This document shows positions 1-9,662 of a DNA stretch of 24,094 nt, one piece after another; the stretch's first letter is position 1, and every line of letters begins with the position of its first letter. The position numbers and the translations under genes were made by a program. The notes below the pieces were generated by a model that had not been told where the DNA came from, did no database searches, and saw only the letters and a program-made list of their open reading frames with translations. This DNA is from Perkinsus olseni (lineage: Eukaryota > Perkinsozoa > Perkinsida > Perkinsidae): contig JABANP010000661.1 in assembly GCA_013115135.1 (NCBI GenBank), positions 1-24,094 on the forward strand. The letters are read 5' to 3'.

Positions 1-66
1 AATCAGCGTTGGCAGCCCGCTTAGTGTATATACTCTGTACTTCCAGATAGTATGTGACACACTGTC

Positions 67-88
67 TGTCCATGATGGACAGTCCATC
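67..88. repeat. 22-nt inverted motif, T = TGTCCATC
   Basis: Exact: t1-t7, full reverse complement of T, t2-t8. Intergenic. Confidence 0.95.
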
Positions 89-700
89 CTCGTCCACATT
101 GTGAAGTTTAAATTAATCTGTGCTGCGACCAGTGCTAATTCGTCGTCTGATTTGCGATATGAAAGTTGAATTCGCTGGATCTTGTTGAGTTACTCTGAAG
201 TTCGATTAGAACTGTTCGAGTGATATCCACTGGATATTATCCACCATAACTAGTCGACTCAAAATAACGTAACAAGAATGCGGGTCCACGGATTAATAAC
301 AGTTATTCCGGAGTTACTCCAGGATATGGAACCCAACTCTGAACCGACGAGATATAAGCCTTGATCAACTAGCAGTACTAATGGTATTTCACCCGGCTCT
401 AACACCGTGGTACTTCCATGATGACGGTAGACCCTGGAATCATGGTTTCAAGCCAGGTACACTCGGTCTGCTTAAGCGCACTGGATAACTGCGCGGGAGA
501 GTGTGTTATCGCCCGGGGTGATCGATTTCATCGTTTCAACAGAACCCACGAAATTTCATGAAATTTCACCGCGAAATTTCGGGGCTCGTGCCCTGCGGGC
601 ACATGCTGGGTTTGGTAGTTCAATGCTGGATTATATATTTCAATTCCCAATTCTAACGAAAACTCGTTGATCTAACGAAAATATCGGGGGACTCCAACGG
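89..700. other. Intergenic, no gene seen
   Basis: No coding or RNA gene recognised. A near-exact 22-nt inverted motif lies at 223-244, and near 549-581 GAAATTTC is repeated three times, two of the copies forming a palindrome. It may include the unidentified 5' end of the retrotransposon. Confidence 0.4.
223..244. repeat. 22-nt motif, one mismatch, T = ATATCCAC
   Basis: Same geometry with one substitution in the central inverted copy. Confidence 0.75.
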
Positions 701-722
701 TGTTCAGGCTGAACAGTTCAGC
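701..722. repeat. 22-nt inverted motif, T = TGTTCAGC
   Basis: Exact copy, followed within a few bases by a TCTAGA-A-TCTAGA palindrome. Confidence 0.95.
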
Positions 723-930
723 TCTAGAATCTAGATCGGGCCCGGGTCGTGTGGCAACGACTGCGAGAAGTACGAGCGAACCTTCAAAAGATCGCGGCGT
801 GTGTTCGCACACGAAGTGACTAGCACGCCACGGGAGCGCGCCCCCATATCTTTCTCGCCGTTTCATCACTCGCCCGTTGCCATAACAGGGTGTAGACGGC
901 TGTGGCTCTCAACCATTATTTCTTTTTCGC

Positions 931-2000
931 ATGACCAAGCCAGAACGGCTCCCCCGCCTTCAGCTCAGCGAGCAATGGACCCAGCGGCTCGCCAAGCGGA
1001 CCTCTTAGAGTCACCCGTAAGTCGACTGCCGCGGAGGTCCTGGACGCGCTGAAGCAGCTCACCTTCCTCGGCAGCATCACCGTGGACTCTTCCTTCGCCG
1101 ACGTCGACGGCGAGATGCTTCTACAAATGGGTTCACCCACCGCGCTCAAGGAGCTCGTGCCGACTATCCCACCGAGGGCCGCCGCCCTCCTAGCGGCAAA
1201 GATCAGAGCATGGGGAGAGCCCCCCTCGAGGCCCAGAAGCCGCTCCAGGTCACCACGGCGCGGCAGTTACTACCTCCAAGCGGCGTACTTAAGGAGCTGT
1301 TCAAGGCTAAAGAAGACGGTAAGCCGGGTGCTATACCCTTTCTGCCACTACGCCGCTTCACTCCTATATCCATGACCGGTCTGACGCTACCCGATAGCTA
1401 CGCCTCGACGGTGTCTACCAGGGGCATGTGCCTGGCAACCGCCTACACCCTCGCAGGCTTCTGGAAGCCAGCAGACGGCGCAAACTACTGCAACGCCCTG
1501 ACCAAGCTGGCCGCGCAGCATAGCCCCACCCTGTCGGCTAAGTATGACTCACTGGTGAGAGAGAAGTGGGCCGTCAAAAGCGTCACCAACAGCGACTTTG
1601 ACATCTCCCACGAGACCTCCACTCTAGACCTAGAGGCAATGGTTCTTCTACAGAACGACGCCAGCAAGGCGGGCAGAAGTCAAAGGTCTACAGCCAACTA
1701 CTGCAACAACTTTAACAACAAGGGCCCGGGTGGTTGCACCAGAAAAACTGTCCCTACTCCCACCGGTGCAGGATATGCCGCAACTCCAACCACGGCGCCG
1801 CTCAGCACAAGGGGAAAACCTCCCGCGAGGACGTGTTGCTCAATCCCAATCCGGCGAAGAAACCGACCTCTACCGCCCCCTCGACATCTAAGTCTCAACA
1901 TTGACGGTCATGCGGAGGACCCGCATCACCGACTCCGACATCTACTACGCCGAAGGCGAGCGTACCACCGGAACCCCCGGATCCCTGGTCCAGACACATC
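931..2000 (+). pseudogene. gag-like ORF of the DIRS-like element, frameshifted
   Basis: Coding potential jumps between frames. An ATG at 931 opens a short frame. From about 1010 to 1240 a second frame encodes a helical stretch (around ADVDGEMLLQMG) that resembles a SAM-type fold, followed by an R/S-rich tail. From about 1240 to 1745 a third frame encodes a capsid-like region ending in a Cys-rich motif. At the A5 run 1743-1747 the frame must shift once more for the zinc finger to continue (GGCTRK then NCPYSHRCRIC, with Cys and His spaced as in DIRS gag proteins). An in-frame TGA at 1902-1904 then separates it from pol. Several independent shifts argue for decay rather than programmed frameshifting, although the A-run alone could be a slippery site or a sequencing error. 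The SAM resemblance is by eye. Confidence 0.6.
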
Positions 2001-2249
2001 GACCAAGCCAAGCAGACGGCCCACCCCTTCGACGCCCCCCCAGAGCCCTCGCTCACCAAGATCATCAAGGAGGCTAACGCCATCGGTGACTCCAAAGCCC
2101 TCAACGACTACCGCACAGAGAGGCTCAGGTTCTGGGAAAGGCGATCTACCTCTCCGGAGATTGAGGCGCTGAGAGCCGAGCTACTCCAGGGCGCTGACGA
2201 AGCCACCCAGCTCAGACTCAGGAAGGTAAACCTACCGCTGCTCTCTGAG

Positions 2250-3986
2250 ATGCTCACTACTATAGGCCACTGCGACACCGCACTACCCCACGACCTTTGC
2301 GACGGCATGAGGATCACCGGTACCCTCACCACCAACGGCCTGTACGAGCCCAAGGACGCCGACCCGCCGGTAAACAAGGAGGCCGCCCTTGATGGCGCCT
2401 CCCAACAGCGTGCCGAGCTAGGGCACTACGGTGGGAACTCAGATCATGAGCTCGACGAGGCACTCTGGCAACAGGCCCTGGCCGAGACCACTACCAACCG
2501 ACTACGAGGCCCCTTCACCGAGCAACAGCTCAACCACAACGGGCGCTGGCTCTATTTCCCCAGGTTCCCCAAGCGCGAGAGCGACAAGATTCGGGAGATA
2601 GACGACATGAAGGCCTCGTCGGTGAACCTCCTCACGTCGGTCCCAGAGCTCATCCACTTGGATAATCTCGACAACCTTATTGCCGCCCTACAACTCTGCA
2701 AGGAGCACGACTCGCAGCATAAGCTGAGAAGACACTACGTCATCGCGAAAGGCGACCGCCGGCAGGCATACCGCCAGGTAGCAGTCCACGGCGACGACTA
2801 CGACGTCCTCTACGTCCGCCTCCGCAACCCCATCACCGGCACTTGGAACTTCTTCCAACACCTCACCTTACCGTTCGGCAGCAAGGCCAGCATGTTGCAG
2901 TACACCCGCCTGGCCAGAGCTCTCGTGGCCATCATGCGGGCGGAGTTCAAGTGCCTAGCCTTCAGTTACGTGGACGACTACTTCTTCCTATGCGACAGGG
3001 ACCAGGCCGCCCTGTGCTACCAGATCTTCATCAGACTAAACGAGCTTCTGGGCTTCGAGGTTAAGCGGGAGAAGTCGCTCGAGCCCTCCGCCGAAGGCAA
3101 GCTTCTAGGTATACTGGTGAGGATTGACGACGACTCCATCACGCTCGACACCTGCCCGGCTGAGTCAGCCGGGCTGACCAAAACCATCGACGATCACCTC
3201 CACTCAGCGTCCATCACCCCTACCCAGGCCTCTAAGCTGGCGGGGAGACTATCCTTCGCAGCCACGAGCTTCCATAGCCGCTGCGGCCGGGCCTTCCTGA
3301 GAGCCCTATACCACAGGGCCAACGACACCAACTATGATCATCGTGGTAACAACAACGACGAGGCCCTGGCAGCGCTCAGGTGGTTCAGATGGGCCATTAC
3401 GGCCTGCCCTAGGAAGATCGTGTACCTCCACACCAACACCCCGCATGTCATCCTCTACACCGACGCCGAGTTCTCCTACACCGGCGACCCTCCAACCGCG
3501 AAGAGCGGCGGCATTGGAGCGGTTCTGGCGATCCCCAACCACCAGCGCGTGTTCTGCCTCTCCTGGCCACACCCCGCGGACGTCTTCGACTCTCTGGAGC
3601 AACGGCAGACCGACATCCATCCACTGGAGGTCATGGCGATCCCAATCGCACTACATCACTGGCTTACCACTACGGTTCCTCTGCAGCTTCTACTTCGGCG
3701 AACCGGCGGCATCAACATCTCCCTCTACACGGACTCCACGGTCGCACAGGGGGCCCTCACGAAGGGATCTTCTTACTGCAGGGACATCAACAACCTGGTA
3801 GCGGCCACATGGAAACTCTGCGCCGAGAACAACGTGGGCCTCTGGATTAACCGGGTTACCTCCGGCGAGAATCCCGCCGACCTACCTAGCCGCCTGAAGA
3901 CTGACACAATCCGAAGGCTGGGGTGGACGACAAGCAACATGGAGACCACTCCCCCCTGGCGCGAATGGCTACAGGAGCTCAAGTGA
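2250..3986 (+). CDS. Reverse transcriptase-RNase H (pol) of the DIRS-like element
   Basis: A 578-residue open frame. RT motif A is GDRRQAYRQ with Asp169, motif B is LPFGSKAS, and the catalytic motif C is SYVDDYFF with Asp242 and Asp243. The RNase H domain begins near LYTDAEFS (Asp405) and continues with HPLEVMA (Glu), LYTDSTVAQG (Asp) and a final NPADLPSR block, so the acidic set looks complete. No DNA methylase or DDE integrase domain follows. The same frame stays open upstream to the TGA at 1902-1904, so the true protein may start before the ATG at 2250. All catalytic residues I can recognise are present, so this part could still encode an active enzyme even though its gag and recombinase neighbours are broken. 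Confidence 0.9.
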   Translation: MLTTIGHCDTALPHDLCDGMRITGTLTTNGLYEPKDADPPVNKEAALDGASQQRAELGHYGGNSDHELDEALWQQALAETTTNRLRGPFTEQQLNHNGRWLYFPRFPKRESDKIREIDDMKASSVNLLTSVPELIHLDNLDNLIAALQLCKEHDSQHKLRRHYVIAKGDRRQAYRQVAVHGDDYDVLYVRLRNPITGTWNFFQHLTLPFGSKASMLQYTRLARALVAIMRAEFKCLAFSYVDDYFFLCDRDQAALCYQIFIRLNELLGFEVKREKSLEPSAEGKLLGILVRIDDDSITLDTCPAESAGLTKTIDDHLHSASITPTQASKLAGRLSFAATSFHSRCGRAFLRALYHRANDTNYDHRGNNNDEALAALRWFRWAITACPRKIVYLHTNTPHVILYTDAEFSYTGDPPTAKSGGIGAVLAIPNHQRVFCLSWPHPADVFDSLEQRQTDIHPLEVMAIPIALHHWLTTTVPLQLLLRRTGGINISLYTDSTVAQGALTKGSSYCRDINNLVAATWKLCAENNVGLWINRVTSGENPADLPSRLKTDTIRRLGWTTSNMETTPPWREWLQELK

Positions 3987-4933
3987 GCTACGAGGCCGTA
4001 GCCTACGGCAGTGCCGTAACAGCACTCCCCGCGGACGGGCACCGTCACTCCAACAGTGGCCACCACTACCTTCGTTTCTAGCCGAGGCCGCCGCGCTTGC
4101 GCTAGAGAGGGCACGACGGGCCACCCGCGTCCCCCATCGGTGGTCACCACCTGCTCCGGGTTACCCTTCGATGGCGGACACCGCCCGCGCAACTCGCTCT
4201 GCCCCGCACCTGTACCTTTTCAGCTTTATCTTTCCCTTGTCACTCAGGTCACACCACACATGACATCTCTCGCCATCTCGAGGCAACGAGGATCCTACGG
4301 CATCTGAGGAGCTTCGAGAGTTCTACTTTCAAGACCAGTGTGGCTGACGGACAGAATAAATCGTGGAAAATTTTTGCTAGAAAATTTTCGACAGAAAGAA
4401 AAGAAAAATAAGAAAAAATAGAAAATTTACGGAAAAATAGGGACGAAAATGCAGAAATCTCCCGGAACCAGGGTACTTAAGTCGCAGATTTAAGATAAAT
4501 CAATATCGGCCATCACGATATCAGCGACGTTTCGACACTCCATAGGAGCACTACTGAGTGAACGAGATTTATATCAACAAGAAAAAAATTGAAAAAATGG
4601 CTGTTCTGGAGCGAATTTGGGGAATTTTCATAAAAATATTTTCTGCCACAATATTGCGGTCTAACCGACTAATCATTAGTCACTAATGTACGGCGGAGCT
4701 CCGAGCTATACAGTATCACCGTGCACTGTGTAGATTCCGGGTGTCAGTGCTTGCGCTCAAGTCAAACAGAGTTGTATTTGACACGACTTGATTTCGGGGG
4801 AGATAAACTCCCGATCCGGGAGTCTCGGAGTTTGAAGGGACCCGGACAACAAGGCCTGCATCTTTCGTCCAGCTTCTGCACTATGAAGAAAATTCGCGAA
4901 AAACAACAGCTGCCCCGGTCTAGGTCGTGAGAT
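3987..4933 (+). other. Noncoding spacer between pol and recombinase of the retroelement
   Basis: No convincing coding sequence. It becomes A/T-rich from about 4350, with a 9-bp inverted repeat (GAAAATTTT arms) near 4365 and A-runs around 4390-4440 and 4580-4600. It probably holds internal control or strand-transfer sequences of the element, but I see no long direct or inverted copy of the element's ends here. Confidence 0.4.
4667..4688. repeat. 22-nt inverted motif, T = GACTAATG
   Basis: Exact copy. It lies in the noncoding spacer of the retrotransposon, so if that spacer belongs to the element this event is younger than its insertion, or was carried along with it. Confidence 0.95.
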
Positions 4934-6084
4934 ATGGAATATTCACGTCGTGCATTTCACGACATGAATTTCCTTGGGCGCGCGCTTTCCGCATTTGAAC
5001 AGAAAAATAGATTCTGTTATATGTTCGAAAATATTTCGAACAGAAAGATGAAAATTTTCATTGTGTCAGCCACACTGTTCAAGACCTACTTACAAGGCGC
5101 GAGACACTATGCCAGGTTCTGCCGGGCCTTGGAGTTGAGCGACTACTTCCCCCCTAAACCGCTTGTCTTGGCATGGTGGGCCATACGCTGCTTCCGGTGC
5201 CACAGTACCCTCAAGAACTACATGAACGGCGTCAAGTTCTTCACGCGCCTGGTCTCCCATTCGGACGACTGCATGGACGCCTTCAACAGCGACGTCGTCT
5301 CAAACTCTATGCATGCGGTCTTCCGCCTGAGCCCGAAGCCCCAAGGCAAGCGTGGTATCCACTACGCCACGGTCAAGTCTATCGTCAAGCGCGCTGACCA
5401 CACCTGGGAAGCCGCCACAAAGACTCCCTGCGACAACGACACCCTAACGCCTTCAAGACGGCCCGGTTCGCCGTCGCCTGCCTAACGGCCTACAGCTGCG
5501 CTCTCCGGGTACGGTCCGAACTGCTCATCCTGAACGACTCCGCTATCTCCTTCGACAAGGAGGGAGGCTTCACCATACACCTCAAGCGCAGGAAAAACAT
5601 CCCGGAGCCCACGGAGATACAGCGGCCCTGTGTATGCCGCGTTGACCCGGAGTTCTGTGCCTCCCACCGACTCCGCTACCTACACGACCTCCTGACTGGC
5701 TCGCCGCCTCACACGGGCCCCACGGCGAGCAGTCCTCGGTTCGGGCGCTGGTTCCCAATGTCTCTCGAGCACTTCAACGGCGAGCTGCGAAGGACGCTAA
5801 CACTCTGCGGCTATCCCGAGACCGAGGTCTCGGCCTACGCCTCCCACAGCCTGAGAAGGGGCTCCACTGAAGACCTAACTACCGGAGGCGGCCGGGCGAC
5901 CCTAACCCAAGTACTGCGACGTCAACAGGTCTGCAGCGGCAGCTACAAGCGCTACATGGACCTGCACAAGGCCGAGAGCCTGGAATTCCTTCAGCTAATG
6001 GGGAACATCGTCGAATCGGACAAGGGCACAAATGCTGCCAATGGGCCTGACCGCGGAGGGATCCCGTCACATGGGCCTCTATAG
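4934..6084 (+). pseudogene. Tyrosine recombinase of the DIRS-like element, one frameshift
   Basis: The N-terminal half is open in one frame from the ATG at 4934 and the C-terminal half in another, joined near 5440-5450. The C-terminal frame carries the catalytic set of tyrosine recombinases: an Arg in the LRVRSELLIL block (5506 or 5512), His and Arg in the HSLRRG motif (5845-5847 and 5854-5856), and a Tyr in SGSYKRYMD (5944 or 5953). In DIRS-like elements this enzyme integrates a circular cDNA without target-site duplication. Joined length would be about 380 residues, normal for the family. One single-base shift makes the copy nonfunctional unless it is a sequencing error. Confidence 0.8.
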
Positions 6085-6862
6085 GCTCCCTCTGCGGTTG
6101 TGCTCCTACCACACTTCCACTATCTCTCGACATCGTGCCCACGGCCTGCGCCATGGCGGTTATATCGGCTGTCTCTGCTAGCCTCGTATGCCAAGCCCAG
6201 GTCCGTACGTCCGACTGAGACTATTCAGCAATCAATCGCTAGACTTCCCCCACGCTCCCAGCGTACGGGCTGAAGGTTTTCCCATGTATAATTACACTGT
6301 GTCGTGTTGGCGCCGCTCCAGTGGGGTATGTGTTAGTCTAACACAACAGGGTGGATTTGATCGATAGCGGCGCTATCATAGCGCTATGTTCTCGTTTAGT
6401 TGCCTACATTACGATCAGAGATTCCCTCTCATTCCTCAAGAGCTGCTCTCCTAAATAGGCTGGAGAGTTCAATACTCTCCGTCGAATAGCGAAACTTGGA
6501 GCTTACTATTCCCTAGTATTTTATTGGCTTCCTGTTATCCCCCGAACTCGACATGAAAAGTGGATTGTGCGCCTACACGCTACCCTTAATTCCCGTCCAG
6601 ACATTTCTTCCCTCCCATTATTACAAAAAAACAAGCATCACTTGATGAGTTGCACCTTTGCAACGCAACACCACTCGTTCGGAAAAAGGCAAAAATGCCC
6701 ATCGTCAACATGCACAGTGCTCCACAATCGCTGGAAGGGTTCTCTGCCATGAGCTTGAACGAAGAATGGGTCGGGAAAGCGCTGAAAGCACCGAAGTAAT
6801 AAGGATGAGCGATAACGTGATAGGGTTGCTCAGAGAAAACGAGCCGACGAGGAAGGACGATA
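6085..6862. other. Downstream of the recombinase, no gene seen
   Basis: No protein or RNA gene recognised. The unidentified 3' end of the retrotransposon should lie here. One exact 22-nt inverted motif is at 6363-6384 and a 7-bp inverted repeat (GGAGAGT arms) near 6461. Confidence 0.4.
6363..6384. repeat. 22-nt inverted motif, T = GATAGCGC
   Basis: Exact copy, about 280 nt after the recombinase. Confidence 0.95.
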
Positions 6863-6919
6863 ACAGAGGACCGCCAAGCGCTGAATGTACGTTGATATGG
6901 TCACAGTGGAGTCCACGCT
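6863..6919. repeat. 57-bp direct repeat, copy 1
   Basis: Matches 7029-7085 over 57 positions with one mismatch, in the same orientation. Flanking sequence is unrelated. Confidence 0.9.
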
Positions 6920-7028
6920 GAGCGAGCCCCCTACTGTTGGTTCATATCTGTACTAGCACTGGAGATCACAACCGTATGGGTGAACGCGATTTCTTCGAGA
7001 ATATGCCATGAAAAATACAAAACGTATC

Positions 7029-7085
7029 ACAGAGGACCCCCAAGCGCTGAATGTACGTTGATATGGTCACAGTGGAGTCCACGCT
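7029..7085. repeat. 57-bp direct repeat, copy 2
   Basis: Second copy of 6863-6919, starting 166 nt downstream of the first. One mismatch (G to C at the eleventh position). Function unknown; both copies contain a short GTGGA/TCCAC palindrome near the end. Confidence 0.9.
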
Positions 7086-7210
7086 TAGTTACCACTAAGC
7101 TAAAGTGGCTCACACAAGATGATGTCCAGAAACTTAGCGGTCAAATAACCGTGGCGCGAGATTTTCCACCTACCGTTATTATGGGACAACGCGAGCACAC
7201 CAAACAGTTC

Positions 7211-7283
7211 AGCCACGTGACAGGATTGAACTGACGTCCTTTGGCTTTCAAAGCAGACGGTATACCAGTGGTACATCGTGGTC
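7211..7283 (-). other. tRNA-like sequence (possible pseudogene or SINE head)
   Basis: On the minus strand a B-box-like AGTTCAATCCT lies 3' of a D-arm-like stretch with TGGTATACC, and 5-bp acceptor-like ends (CCACG/CGTGG) pair at a tRNA-sized distance. The anticodon arm does not fold cleanly, so a functional tRNA is unlikely. Confidence 0.35.
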
Positions 7284-7481
7284 TTACGCAAAGACCTACG
7301 CGATCATTGGTTGATGCATGCGGGCCAGATGGTTGACTCAGTCAACGGTGAGAGTCGCTCTCCGTGAGAGGCACATAGGACGCCATTCCACTCCATCCAC
7401 CTGGTAGCGTATCAGTGATATGTGAGAGGGTGGCTCGCAATAGGGCCTATCACATGGTGAAGGTTGAAGTCTCCTTCGAGC

Positions 7482-7503
7482 ATGTGAACTTCACATTGTG
7501 AAG
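7482..7503. repeat. 22-nt inverted motif, T = ATGTGAAG
   Basis: Exact copy, intergenic. Confidence 0.95.
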
Positions 7504-7838
7504 GCAGCGATGGTCGCTGGGGGTCCCTCATGTCGCGCAGGAGGCTTCTTGTGATGTCGGCTGCACTGAGCACAGTTGATCGATGCGGCGATAATTCGCA
7601 CTGACAGTACCGCGGCCTGATTGGCCCCAGCAGAGTATTCTGGACTGACTGCAGTCCAGTGGCGGCGAACTTTCGTCTGAACGACGTTCTCGTTTAGCCC
7701 TGATCGTTATCTAACCCAATATTGCACTCATTGAGCAACGCGCCATCAGGCTGCTTGGCATCACGGAGCCGTTTTGATATCTTGAACACTCACTGCTGTT
7801 CTCGGATGTAAGCTTGATGCTTTAGTGGGCTCAAGTTG

Positions 7839-7857
7839 GTCGCAAGTCACTTGCGAC
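7839..7857. repeat. One-base-centred palindrome, 9-base arms
   Basis: GTCGCAAGT, centre C, then the exact complement. No third arm, so it fits a one-sided hairpin scar. Confidence 0.8.
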
Positions 7858-8123
7858 GTAGAGATCGACGAAGACTTCGACTGCCTCCACGTTAACTTCC
7901 GTTACGAAGTGCCTCGTCATCGAATCTGCAGTACCGGTTTGTGACTCTGCTCGAACTTCGCGCTTTTCCGAGAACTTGGACTCGGAAATCAGAGCACTGT
8001 AATCGGCTCCAGCGCTCTTCGAAGAGATATTATGCCTCTGCGGGTAATCTAACCTGCGCTATTCAGGAGCTAGATTGTGAACCATCCCTTCAACAGAGAA
8101 GTGCTCAGGCATGCGATCCGGAG

Positions 8124-8145
8124 TCACACGCCGTGAGTCTCACGG
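8124..8145. repeat. 22-nt motif, two mismatches
   Basis: Central copy CCGTGAGT and right arm CTCACGG are exact; the left arm differs at two positions. The core closely resembles the motif at 11027-11048. Confidence 0.55.
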
Positions 8146-8733
8146 GTCTTCAGAAAACAGCCTTCGCCAAAGAGACATACTTCTCATCACTCTGGGGTAG
8201 TTTTCCCTGAGCAGCTCAGTCACCGAGGGAGGAGGGAGCATCTACGACTCACTTGTTACCAGCAAACTATATATTACACATAGTATATCTATCTAATTAT
8301 AATAATACCATATAAAAAGCTACAATACACTAAGTGAATACAGTATATTCATACTTACCACCTGCATATCCCAATAGTTTATAACCATTGTTAGGTAACG
8401 AATCGTTCCTCGTCTTGCGAACCATTCGTTTCCCGATTGCTAGGCTTGGGGTCCAAGCCTTGGGCTGCCTGCAACTCAACTCATTGCCATTAAGGTCTAA
8501 AGAAGAGACTAACTTGAATGAGTATGGGCCTGAACTCAGTCCTTCAACTCAGATGCCGAGTAATACGGCCATTGCTCGGCCCGAGCAAAGTACACATTCC
8601 CAGAATAGAGCACAAGCACATTTAGTGCCGAGAAAGACAGACTTGTGTCGGCCACGATCATTAGGCGACGTAAGCCCAACAACCGATGCCTACGATGATA
8701 TATTATATCACCAAAATGCTCTTGATGGCTTGT

Positions 8734-8752
8734 TACTGACATGATGTCAGTA
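8734..8752. repeat. One-base-centred palindrome, 9-base arms
   Basis: TACTGACAT, centre G, exact complement. One-sided type. Confidence 0.8.
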
Positions 8753-8797
8753 CAAACAGAGCAGGCTGATTATCGAAAAGCCGACAATGTGATTGTC

Positions 8798-9340
8798 TCA
8801 CCAAAATAACGTGAAAATACTCGCGATCCGCCTCACGAAATTGTGCTCCCTGCCTCTCGCTACGACATCCTGTGGTTTTGATAGGTCGGTGTCGTCGATT
8901 GCCGTGAAGCTTGAGGAAGATGCTTGAGCAGCAAGTGTTGCCAGCAAAAATTCCACATCGTACTCAACTCCACTAGGGACTAGCAGTACGTCAGGGTTAT
9001 CGAGACCAAGAGTATCAAACTCTTCTTTCATCTGACCCGCCAACCACATCCAGAAAGGGTGCTCATCGTCTGTCGCTGCAATAGCCAGTTCTGTCGGCAT
9101 GTTACTGTCATCGTCAACCACATAGACCAGCTTGTTCCGCACTTGGTCGGCCATTTCCAGCCAGAAAGCGGCATCACCACTTCCACTGGCCGCCGCGGCT
9201 CCAGGATGTGGCACGGTGGCTTCGTCGGGTAGCCCAGAGCTTGAGCTGCGGGTCGGTTCGGCGACTAGCCCAACCGGTGCGAAACCCCTAGTTGAAGTCA
9301 GAAGTAGGGTCGAGAGCAGATATCTGAGTAGGGTGAGCAT
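8798..9340 (-). CDS. Predicted secreted or plastid-targeted acidic protein with three FW..A.Q repeats
   Basis: A 180-residue frame with a clear N-terminal signal peptide (hydrophobic residues 2-15, likely cleavage after Gly19), followed at once by FAPVG. A Phe-Ala-Pro just after a signal peptide resembles the plastid-import motif of algae with secondary plastids, but could be chance. Residues 28-55 are Ser/Ala/Pro-rich linker. Three related helical segments follow at Phe59, Phe96 and Phe131, each Phe (Trp in the first two), then Ala and Gln about 7-8 residues on, so the mature protein looks like a diverged internal triplication of about 36 residues. The C-terminus is basic and hydrophobic. 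I do not recognise a family. No intron is needed and no 22-nt motif interrupts it. The start is the only ATG upstream of the signal peptide. Confidence 0.6.
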   Translation of the reverse strand: MLTLLRYLLSTLLLTSTRGFAPVGLVAEPTRSSSSGLPDEATVPHPGAAAASGSGDAAFWLEMADQVRNKLVYVVDDDSNMPTELAIAATDDEHPFWMWLAGQMKEEFDTLGLDNPDVLLVPSGVEYDVEFLLATLAAQASSSSFTAIDDTDLSKPQDVVARGREHNFVRRIASIFTLFW

Positions 9341-9437
9341 ACTTGAATAAGAAGCAAGTCCTGAGAAACGTCACAGATGATTGGCCTAGGGCGCGCAAAG
9401 GTCAAAAAACCCATAATTTGGGTGATTTAATCACACC

Positions 9438-9459
9438 ACTACGGGCCGTAGTCTACGGC
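9438..9459. repeat. 22-nt inverted motif, T = ACTACGGC
   Basis: Exact copy about 100 nt upstream of the secreted-protein start. Confidence 0.95.
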
Positions 9460-9585
9460 GTGGGACCGTGAGAAAGGGCACTTGTAGCGAGAGAAAATCG
9501 TGAGACAACGATGGACGCAACCAGCGTGGCGCCGGGAGGGTGACGCTAGCAAGTGGGACATTTTGACCCGGACCTAGAGTCGCAG

Positions 9586-9607
9586 GTCACAAGTTGTGAC
9601 TCACAAC
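9586..9607. repeat. 22-nt inverted motif, T = GTCACAAC
   Basis: Exact copy, 15 nt before the asymmetric hairpin scar at 9623. Confidence 0.95.
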
Positions 9608-9622
9608 TATGAGAGAAGATCT

Positions 9623-9662
9623 GTCTTATGATAAGAGAGGATAAGACTCTTATCCTCTCTTA
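9623..9662. repeat. Asymmetric double-hairpin scar, T = GTCTTATC
   Basis: Left part GTCTTAT-G-ATAAGA is a 6-arm hairpin tip; right part is a 15-arm palindrome centred on C at 9647 whose inner half is TCTTATC. Both tips imply the same 8-mer GTCTTATC, and the two tails overlap by about 5 nt. Confidence 0.8.

Larger units (their letters stand above)
931..6084 (+). mobile_element. DIRS/Ngaro-like tyrosine-recombinase retrotransposon, decayed copy
   Basis: Three coding blocks lie in the order gag-like, reverse transcriptase plus RNase H, tyrosine recombinase, all on the plus strand. This order and the use of a tyrosine recombinase instead of a DDE integrase define the DIRS-like order of retrotransposons. 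I could not find the terminal or split direct repeats, so the outer ends are unknown and the limits given are only those of recognisable coding sequence. The copy is broken: several frameshifts in gag, an in-frame TGA between gag and pol at 1902-1904, and one frameshift in the recombinase. Its coding parts carry none of the 22-nt inverted motifs seen elsewhere; the noncoding stretch between RT and recombinase carries one (4667-4688). Confidence 0.85.
7504..8797. other. Gene-poor stretch with several one-base-centred palindromes
   Basis: Two plus-strand frames (7941-8210 and 8388-8744) are open, but the second contains three palindromes (8572-8588, 8696-8710, 8734-8752), so I do not call either as a gene. 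The first contains a degenerate 22-nt motif at 8124-8145. An A/T-rich block lies at 8265-8345. Confidence 0.35.

Noticed and set aside
1740..1750. Programmed frameshift at the A5 run in gag
   Set aside because: Possible, but the same gag needs at least two other shifts, so decay explains all of them more simply.
8388..8744. 118-codon plus-strand ORF
   Set aside because: It contains three one-base-centred palindromes, and collapsing or keeping them gives no consistent frame. No recognisable domain.
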